A program made the position numbers and the translations under genes. This document shows positions 1 through 5,227 of a DNA stretch of 8,173 bases, one piece after another. Within the stretch, counting starts at the first letter, position 1; every line of letters begins with the position of its first letter. Under the pieces are notes generated by a model. The model was not told the origin of the DNA. It ran no database searches and was given only the letters and a program-made list of their open reading frames with translations. Source of the stretch: Planctomycetota bacterium (GTDB lineage Bacteria > Planctomycetota > UBA1135 > UBA2386); NCBI GenBank assembly GCA_020425915.1, contig JAGQQZ010000205.1, positions 1 through 8,173 of the forward strand. The letters are read 5' to 3'.

Positions 1-460
1 GGATGCGGCGCACCTCGTCGAGATCGCTCGACGTCAGGCGCCAGGTCAGCTCGAGGATGTTCTGCGCGGCGACGCTCTCGGTCGCGTGCATGCCGGCGTC
101 GATCCAGACGATCGCGGGATTGCCTTCGATCGCTTCGATCGCCGCGGCCTCGTCGTCCTCGCGCCCGAGCGCCAGCTCACGATTGACCCGGCGGATCTCG
201 TCGAGCCGCGCGAGGTTCTGCGGCGCGGACACGATCGCCGCGACCATCGGCTGGCCGTAGGACGTGGTGCCGAACTCCTCGACGACGAGCCGGTCGGAGG
301 CTTCGTCGAGCGCCTTCCAGTAGGCGCGGAGCTGCGTGTAGTCGGCGAGGAAGTGGTCCGCCCCGATGTCGTGACCGAGAAACTCACGCGGGCTCGGAAC
401 CTGGGCGGAGAGCGACGACGCGGTCAGCCAACAGAGCAGCGAGAGAGCGGGCAGTTTCAC
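1..460 (-). CDS. Secreted M14-family zinc carboxypeptidase-like protein (5' part, runs off window)
   Basis: Only about the first 153 residues are in the window; the reading frame stays open to the edge. Residues 1-19 form a signal peptide (basic Lys2, leucine-rich core, cleavage after SLSA), so the enzyme is probably exported. The segment around residues 41-100 (YTQLRAYWKAL, then GTTSYGQPM) resembles the N-terminal part of M14 metallocarboxypeptidase domains. WIDAGMHATE ends in the HxxE zinc motif, with ligands His125 and Glu128; the third zinc His and the catalytic Glu would lie beyond the edge. M14 enzymes remove C-terminal residues from peptides or cut related amide bonds; the substrate cannot be judged here. 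I prefer the GTG at 460 over the ATG at 469, because the ATG overlaps a TAGGAT hexamer and the GTG lies 7 bases after it and opens a normal signal peptide. It lies 57 bases downstream of the SET gene on the same strand. Confidence 0.85.
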   Translation of the reverse strand, partial: MKLPALSLLCWLTASSLSAQVPSPREFLGHDIGADHFLADYTQLRAYWKALDEASDRLVVEEFGTTSYGQPMVAAIVSAPQNLARLDEIRRVNRELALGREDDEAAAIEAIEGNPAIVWIDAGMHATESVAAQNILELTWRLTSSDLDEVRRI

Positions 461-467
461 TCGGTCC

Positions 468-473
468 ATCCTA
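468..473 (-). promoter_or_regulatory. Putative -10 element TAGGAT before the M14 gene
   Basis: On the minus strand TAGGAT lies 7 bases before the GTG start at 460. It fits a TAnnnT -10 hexamer, and the spacing would place transcription at or beside the start codon (leaderless mRNA). No convincing -35 is seen. The AGGA inside it could instead be a Shine-Dalgarno sequence at 8-base spacing. Either reading argues against the ATG at 469. The same hexamer precedes the VWA gene. Confidence 0.35.
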
Positions 474-517
474 ACGGGAGGCAGGCCGGAGGCTGCGAGC
501 CGAAGCCAGACCGGATC

Positions 518-1030
518 TCAGCGGGCGGCCTCGCGTTCGTCTCGGAGCGCGGCGTCGAGGACGTGTTCCTGCGCGAATCGCGCGATCCTCTGGCGTTCGG
601 ACGCGGAGAGATGACGATATCCCCGGACACGACCGATGCAGCGCGCGGAGCCGCAGCGGCAGTCGAACGGTGCCGCGACGTCGTACTCGGTGGCCGCGTA
701 GTGGAACCGGACCTCCTCGCCCTTCTCGATCGGCGCGATCGCGACGAGGGTTTCGCCGCGGAACGTCGCGTTCGGCTCGCAAGAGTGGTTCAGGAAACGC
801 CAAGCATAGGTCGCGTGATCCGGATGCCCCGGCGGCAGATCCGGCGGCTCGATGTGCCCGACCTCCGACACCTGGACCGAGTAGCGGGTCGGACGGGACA
901 CGAACACGCCGGTGAGGCGCAGGATCGTCTCGCCGGGTGCGAAGTCCCTGGTCGCGACGGCGGTGCGCTGTCCGCCGCACTCGACCACCGTCAGCGGTCG
1001 GTCGGACGAAATCGCGGTGGGCTCGGACAT
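518..1030 (-). CDS. Small SET-domain protein (putative lysine methyltransferase)
   Basis: A 170-residue protein that is essentially one SET domain plus post-SET cysteines. What is visible: ATRDFAPGETI (26-36) matches the first SET strands; YSVQV (50-54) is an internal strand; NHSCEPN (81-87) is the hallmark NHSCxPN pseudoknot motif; GEEVRFHY (104-111) corresponds to GEELxxDY and keeps Tyr111; CRCGSARC (124-131) gives three post-SET zinc cysteines. SET enzymes transfer methyl from S-adenosylmethionine to protein lysines; the bacterial target is unknown. The usual GxG of motif I appears to be QRT (21-23) here. No signal peptide, so cytoplasmic. The ATG at 1030 is chosen because the reading frame upstream to 1276 is arginine/proline-rich with no SET-like sequence. 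It has no clear Shine-Dalgarno sequence. It is divergent from the plus-strand gene at 1270, with the M14 gene downstream. Methylation activity is inferred from family only. Confidence 0.85.
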   Translation of the reverse strand: MSEPTAISSDRPLTVVECGGQRTAVATRDFAPGETILRLTGVFVSRPTRYSVQVSEVGHIEPPDLPPGHPDHATYAWRFLNHSCEPNATFRGETLVAIAPIEKGEEVRFHYAATEYDVAAPFDCRCGSARCIGRVRGYRHLSASERQRIARFAQEHVLDAALRDEREAAR

Positions 1031-1100
1031 CTCGGTTCGGGGTTCGTGATCGGGGCCGTCGGTTCGCGCGCCACCATCTCCCGGACCATCGCGGCGTGGA

Positions 1101-1156
1101 ATCCCCGTCGGTCGGAATTGCGCGCACGTTACGTCTGCGCGCTCCGACACGGGGAT
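1101..1156. repeat. Long bulged inverted repeat in the divergent gap
   Basis: ATCCCCGT (1101-1108) pairs with ACGGGGAT (1149-1156), GTCGGA (1111-1116) with TCCGAC (1143-1148), and GCGCGCA (1120-1126) with TGCGCGC (1136-1142). This makes 21 base pairs around a 9-base loop. The right arm is continuous; the left arm carries two extra stretches (CG at 1109-1110, ATT at 1117-1119). It lies 71 bases upstream of the SET start and 114 bases upstream of the 1270 start. A terminator is unlikely because neither flanking gene ends here. It may be a structured leader, a small RNA, a protein-binding dyad or a decayed element. Confidence 0.7.
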
Positions 1157-1236
1157 GTCGGGACGGGTCCGGCGTTTCGGTGAACGCGATATCCGTATCA
1201 CGTGCGAGGCTCGCCGCAATCCAACGAAAATCCTGT

Positions 1237-1273
1237 CCATGCCGAACCCCGGCGGACCCCGGTTTCGGCATGG
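1237..1273 (+). promoter_or_regulatory. Hairpin enclosing the start codon of the 1270 gene
   Basis: CCATGCCGAA (1237-1246) and TTCGGCATGG (1264-1273) are a perfect 10-base inverted repeat. Inside, CCGG (1249-1252) can pair with CCGG (1259-1262) around a 6-base loop. The ATG at 1270-1272 sits in the right arm, so in mRNA the start codon would be paired. The left arm holds an out-of-frame ATG at 1239. It may control translation, or be a DNA operator. The dyad is directly visible; the function is inference. Confidence 0.4.
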
Positions 1274-3441
1274 CACGATCCTCCGTACTCGCCGTCCTCC
1301 TCGCTTGCGGCCCGGCGCTCTCGCAGGAGCCGAGCGCGCTCGGCAGGGACCTGGTCATCCCGATCCACACCCCCGAACCCGGGAGCCACGGCACCTGGGC
1401 CGGCGGTGAGTCCTACAAGGCGCGGCTCGACGACAGCTTTCGGTTCTACCCGGTCCTGGGCTCGGGCTATCGGCGCAGCCTCTCGCTCGGTTGGCGGACC
1501 GAATGGATCGGCTTCGGCAGGGAGCCGTCACGCCTGGTCGGCGAGCCCGTCGAGGTCGAGGTCGCACCGGACCGCTTCGAGCGGCGTTGGCCCGGCGTCG
1601 TCGAGGCGTACGACTTCCTGCCCGACCTCGTCGAGCAGACGTTCGAGATTCGTCGTCCTCCGACCGTGCTCGGCGACCTCGTCGTCGTAGGTGCCGTCGA
1701 CACCGAGTTCGAAGCCGCACCTCGCGAGGCCGAGCACGCACCGTTGCGTTTCGAGAAGGACGGCAAGCAACTCGTCGAGTACGGGGCGGCGACCGTCGTG
1801 GATGCGAACGGCATCGAGTTCCCGATGACGACATCGTTCGACGGCGCACGGATCGAGCTTCGCCTCCCCGCCGCCTCGGTCGACGCCGCGACGTTCCCGC
1901 TCCTCGTCGATCCGGCGATGTTCTCGCTGGACCCGGCACGCGAGATCGGAATGACCGACGTGACGTTCATGCCTGGCGAAGACATGTGGCCGAACTTCGC
2001 GATGATCACGCGGATCAACTCTCAGACCGACCACGACGCGATCGGCTACAACTACGACGAGAACGGGTTGACCGCGATCCTCGTCAGCGACCTCGGCCTG
2101 ACCGACTCGCAGCGCGTCGCGGTCGGAACGGTCGCCGACGAGAATCGATTCGTCGCGGCGTGGGAGCAGCGGCAGGGCTTCCACACCGACCTCAGGATCT
2201 GGAGCGACGGGCCGATCTTCGACGCCGTGACCGCACGGAACGCCACGCTCGTGGGTGTGAGTGGCGAGCACTTCCGGAACCCCGACATCGGCGGGGTCCG
2301 ACCGAACGACGGCAGCTTCGCGATCGTGGTCTACGACCACGCGCTACTGACGACGAATCACACCGTCGATGCGCTGCGGTTCGATCCGGACACGGCCGCG
2401 GTCACGCACCTGCCCGACGTCGCGACGGTCGCCGACGAGACCCGCCCCGCGATCTCACCGATCGCAGCGCAGGAGTGGATGGTGTGCTGGAACGACATCC
2501 TGGGAGCGGACCATCGCGTGCTCGCGCGGATGATCCTGCCGAACGCGACGCTCTCGGCGAGCGTCGAAACGCTCCGCTCGCGCACCAACGAGATCCACAC
2601 GGACGTCAAGGTGGCGGGTGGTCGGGGCACCTACCTCGCCACCTGGTCGTCGACACCGATCGGGTTCGGGGTCCGCGCCATCCGCACGCAGCGCTTCACC
2701 TGGGGAGCCAACGAGTCGTTCGAGCTGCGGCAGTATCGAACCCTCGTGTCCGGTACGAGCGGATTCCGCAACGAAGGCCTCGCACACGACCACGACTCGC
2801 GGTCGCACTGGTTGGTCTCGTACACGAAACCGGTCGGCACCTTGGGACGCGAGATCGAGGTCGCCCGACTCGGGTGGACGGGCGGGATGGTCGAGACCGT
2901 GCAACCACAGGGGTCGATCGTCGAATCCTCGCACGCGTCCGCGGTCGCATTCGTCACGCCGTTCGCGTCGAGCGAAGAGGAGCACTTCACGGTCTCGTAC
3001 GCGGTCGACGACTCCGTGAACTCCGCGTTCACGGCGCGCTACGACTATCCGGCGGAGGTCTTCGCCCCGACGCGCTACGGCGCGGACTGTGGGGTCACCG
3101 CGTTCGAGTCGTCCGGTCCCGGCAAGGCCGGGTCGCATTCGTTCACCGTGACCCTCCTGGCGCCGGTGTTCGCGGTCTCCGCCCTCACACTGGGGCGACA
3201 GCAGGCGTCGATCCCGTTGGACGTGATCGGCATGCCGAGATGCGAGCTCCTGGTCGAACCGACGACCGCCGTCACGATTCCCGGCACGCCGAACGGATTC
3301 GGAACGGCGACGATCAACGTGCCGCTCAACGACTCCCCGGTGTTGCTGGGCAGCCTCTACACGCAGTGGCTCTACATCGATCTCGGCGCGAACGCGCTCG
3401 GCGTCGTGGCGAACCAGGGCTGGGAACACCACGTGCAGTAG
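1270..3441 (+). CDS. Secreted beta-propeller-like protein with conserved C-terminal module
   Basis: A 723-residue exported protein of unknown function. Residues 1-18 are a signal peptide (core VLAVLLACGPAL, cleavage near ALS/Q). Residues 28-215 look like a beta-rich domain: TWAGGESYKARLDDSF (42-57), VEQTFEI (121-127), YGAATVVDANG (171-181) and FPLLVDP (209-215). Residues 225-595 hold six short aromatic strands spaced 52-59 residues apart, FVAAW (294-298), FAIVVY (350-355), WMVCW (403-407), YLATW (455-459), WLVSY (514-518) and FTVSY (573-577), which suggests a six-repeat propeller without Asp boxes. Residues 600-723 resemble the C-terminus of the 5228-6970 protein. No catalytic motif is seen; a surface or matrix binding role is a guess. 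The ATG at 1270 is chosen because the signal peptide begins there. There is no Shine-Dalgarno sequence, and the start is inside a hairpin. LLAC near residue 13 could be a weak lipobox. Confidence 0.85.
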   Translation: MARSSVLAVLLACGPALSQEPSALGRDLVIPIHTPEPGSHGTWAGGESYKARLDDSFRFYPVLGSGYRRSLSLGWRTEWIGFGREPSRLVGEPVEVEVAPDRFERRWPGVVEAYDFLPDLVEQTFEIRRPPTVLGDLVVVGAVDTEFEAAPREAEHAPLRFEKDGKQLVEYGAATVVDANGIEFPMTTSFDGARIELRLPAASVDAATFPLLVDPAMFSLDPAREIGMTDVTFMPGEDMWPNFAMITRINSQTDHDAIGYNYDENGLTAILVSDLGLTDSQRVAVGTVADENRFVAAWEQRQGFHTDLRIWSDGPIFDAVTARNATLVGVSGEHFRNPDIGGVRPNDGSFAIVVYDHALLTTNHTVDALRFDPDTAAVTHLPDVATVADETRPAISPIAAQEWMVCWNDILGADHRVLARMILPNATLSASVETLRSRTNEIHTDVKVAGGRGTYLATWSSTPIGFGVRAIRTQRFTWGANESFELRQYRTLVSGTSGFRNEGLAHDHDSRSHWLVSYTKPVGTLGREIEVARLGWTGGMVETVQPQGSIVESSHASAVAFVTPFASSEEEHFTVSYAVDDSVNSAFTARYDYPAEVFAPTRYGADCGVTAFESSGPGKAGSHSFTVTLLAPVFAVSALTLGRQQASIPLDVIGMPRCELLVEPTTAVTIPGTPNGFGTATINVPLNDSPVLLGSLYTQWLYIDLGANALGVVANQGWEHHVQ

Positions 3442-3450
3442 GCCGGCGTG

Positions 3451-3480
3451 GCGACCGGACGGCGGGACCGGATGGGTCGC
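3451..3480. terminator. Possible weak hairpin between convergent genes
   Basis: The 66-base gap between the two convergent stop codons holds GCGACC (3451-3456) and GGTCGC (3475-3480), a perfect 6-base inverted repeat with an 18-base loop. GGTCG (3475-3479) can alternatively pair with CGACC (3490-3494). There is no T-run on either side. Its place, where both genes must end, is the main support. Confidence 0.2.
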
Positions 3481-3507
3481 AGCAGCCGACGACCGCGGAC
3501 GGGCCGC

Positions 3508-5148
3508 CTACTTGCCGATCATCAACAACCGACCGTGCCCGATCTCCGCGAGCTCCTCGAGCAGCCGTTCGTCGGCCTCACCGATCCCGATCACGTGGAT
3601 GGCGCAGCGCCGCAGCATGTTCATGCGGCGCACGTCGGATGCGAGGTACGGAGGCCACGCGAACGGGCCGTAGTAGTGCAGCGGTCCGGTGTGTTCGTAC
3701 CGAGTTCCGGCCTCCGGGTCGCCCGCCCACTTGCCGTCGTTCGAGTCGACGCAGTCGAAGTCGTCCCAGCTCGGCGCGCCGTCGGACAGGAGGTAGATCG
3801 TGTCGCATGCGTCGTCGAACGACTTCACGGCGATGAACGCCTGCTCTCGATCCAACGCACGCTTGGTCGTCAACTCGAACGCGCGGGAGATGCCACCGTG
3901 CAGGTTCGTTTCACCTCGGAGCGTGCCGTGCGGCCGACCCTCCGCGACCGGACCGGGTCGGATCGCCGACAGTTCCTCGCGGACTCGCTCGAGGACCTTG
4001 TCCTTCGGTTCGACGAGCTTCGGTGTCGCGGCCAGCGGCTCGGCTTTCGTGCCGAACAGCAAGACCGCGAACTTCTGGTTGCGATCGAGCCGGGACAACG
4101 ACGAGATCAGGAGTTCGCGCGCGGCGTCGAAGCGCGTCGACACCCTCGACCAGTCGATCGCGTTGGCCGCGGCGTTCGACGCTCGGTCGGCGTCGCTCGG
4201 CTTCTCTTCGACTCCCGTGAGCTGCCCGCGCTCCGCCGCCGTCAGCGGCGCGAGCATCGAGTCCGATGCGTCGATGACGTACACGACGTGGCGACCCCGA
4301 TCCGGAATCCCGAAGAACCCCGACACGCGCGCTGCACGCCGCCTGACGTAGTCGACCTCGACGGCCTCCGCGACTTCGTCGGCGAGCAACGCACGCCAGG
4401 CTTCGGGGTCGATGCCGATGTTCTCGCGGCCCGTGATCCGAGCGAGCAGGCGCGCGATCACGAGCTTGGAACGCTCGGAGCACTGTCGATTACCCAGCTC
4501 GCCCGCGATGTCGCGCAGCATGGCGAGATGCTCTGGCTCGAGCAACGAAGCAGCGCGGCGATCGAAATGCGCGAGCATCGACTCGACGAGCATCTCACGG
4601 TCGACGCCGTAGGTGCGCTTGTCCCGCAGCCAACCGGCGAACCGCTCGAGCGTCTCCGAATCGGGCAATCCGTCGTAGGACTCCACGCCCGCCGCGATCG
4701 CGACCGCGCGGAGCACGGCGGGCATGCGACTCTCCGCGACCTCGATCCAGCTGTCGGAGCCGGCACGCGCCTCGACGCCGAGCGCCGCGCGCCAGAGCCA
4801 TGCGTCCGCCGGTTTGGCCTGTGCGGTTCGCCATGCGGTCCAGGCGTCGGCGTGTTCGTAGGAACGGAAGAACTCGAGCGCCAGGTGAACGCACAGCCAC
4901 CGTACGACTTCGCGTGGCGGCTCCGGCTTCGCGTAGTCGGCGACGAGCAGTGCGAGGGCGCGCGAGTCCTTGGTCTCGGCGATGGCGCGACGCCCCTCGG
5001 TCCGCTTCCACAGCGACGGGCGTTGGATGCGCTCGCGGTACTTCGCGACCGCGTCCTCGAAGGTCGACTGGGCGGCCGCGAACGCAACGAACACTCCGCC
5101 GGCTAAGAGCGAGGCCGCGCCTCGACGCCAGGAATCGAGTTTGCGCAT
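3508..5148 (-). CDS. Secreted von Willebrand A domain protein with helical N-terminal half
   Basis: A 546-residue protein. Residues 1-26 form a signal peptide (RKLDSWRR basic start, cleavage after FAAA), so it is exported. Residues 30-280 are alpha-helical and Ala/Leu/Arg-rich, perhaps HEAT-like, without a clear repeat. Residues 286-546 are a VWA domain: VVYVIDASDSM supplies DxSxS of the metal site (Asp293, Ser295, Ser297), GETNLHGG supplies Thr414, and YLLSDGAPSW supplies Asp456, so the metal-ion-dependent adhesion site is complete. VWA domains bind protein partners through a metal ion. Two stretches look like insertions: about 299-340, and an aromatic-rich 460-505. The ATG at 5148 is chosen: it is 9 bases after TAGGAT, while the in-frame GTG at 5157 directly abuts that hexamer. 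It lies 79 bases downstream of the propeller gene on the same strand, and convergent with the 1270 gene. Its partner and process are unknown. Confidence 0.87.
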   Translation of the reverse strand: MRKLDSWRRGAASLLAGGVFVAFAAAQSTFEDAVAKYRERIQRPSLWKRTEGRRAIAETKDSRALALLVADYAKPEPPREVVRWLCVHLALEFFRSYEHADAWTAWRTAQAKPADAWLWRAALGVEARAGSDSWIEVAESRMPAVLRAVAIAAGVESYDGLPDSETLERFAGWLRDKRTYGVDREMLVESMLAHFDRRAASLLEPEHLAMLRDIAGELGNRQCSERSKLVIARLLARITGRENIGIDPEAWRALLADEVAEAVEVDYVRRRAARVSGFFGIPDRGRHVVYVIDASDSMLAPLTAAERGQLTGVEEKPSDADRASNAAANAIDWSRVSTRFDAARELLISSLSRLDRNQKFAVLLFGTKAEPLAATPKLVEPKDKVLERVREELSAIRPGPVAEGRPHGTLRGETNLHGGISRAFELTTKRALDREQAFIAVKSFDDACDTIYLLSDGAPSWDDFDCVDSNDGKWAGDPEAGTRYEHTGPLHYYGPFAWPPYLASDVRRMNMLRRCAIHVIGIGEADERLLEELAEIGHGRLLMIGK

Positions 5149-5157
5149 GGTGGGCAC

Positions 5158-5163
5158 ATCCTA
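5158..5163 (-). promoter_or_regulatory. Putative -10 element TAGGAT before the VWA gene
   Basis: TAGGAT on the minus strand ends 9 bases before the ATG at 5148, the same hexamer and similar spacing as before the M14 gene. As a -10 element it would start transcription close to the ATG. As AGGA it would be a Shine-Dalgarno sequence about 11 bases away, longer than ideal. No -35 is recognised. Confidence 0.35.
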
Positions 5164-5175
5164 GCGTAGCCGCGC

Positions 5176-5197
5176 CGACGCGCCGCGTAACGCGTCG
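5176..5197 (-). terminator. Candidate terminator hairpin after the Asp-box propeller gene
   Basis: CGACGCG (5176-5182) and CGCGTCG (5191-5197) form a perfect 7-base GC-rich stem with an 8-base loop, about 30 bases beyond the propeller stop codon and just before the TAGGAT of the next gene. There is no T-run. It would separate the two secreted-protein genes into different transcripts, but could also be an operator for the VWA promoter. Confidence 0.3.
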
Positions 5198-5227
5198 ATG
5201 CTCGATGTCGGTCCGCCACGCGCACGT

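Noticed and set aside
481..510. Terminator between the SET and M14 genes
   Set aside because: Only a GGCT/AGCC stem with an imperfect outer GGC/GCC can be drawn, and there is no T-run. Too weak to call.
86..1183. Long plus-strand open frame opposite the M14 and SET genes
   Set aside because: It is antisense to two recognisable genes, arginine/glycine-rich, and has no family motif. It reflects the high GC content.
1031..1276. N-terminal extension of the SET protein by 82 residues
   Set aside because: The extension is Arg/Pro/Gly-rich with no domain, would overlap the start of the divergent gene and would cover the inverted repeats. The ATG at 1030 sits just before the SET homology.
1303..1314. 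Lipoprotein signal (LLAC) in the 1270 protein
   Set aside because: The hydrophobic core before the Cys is short, and a normal signal peptidase I site (ALS/Q) follows at the usual distance. Kept only as a minor alternative.
1491..3836. 781-codon plus-strand open frame overlapping the 1270 gene
   Set aside because: Extremely arginine-rich translation in another frame, with no signal peptide or motif; it runs past the true stop into the convergent gene.
3448..5106. 552-codon plus-strand open frame opposite the VWA gene
   Set aside because: The minus strand encodes a complete VWA domain with signal peptide here. The plus-strand translation is a low-complexity Arg/Val shadow.
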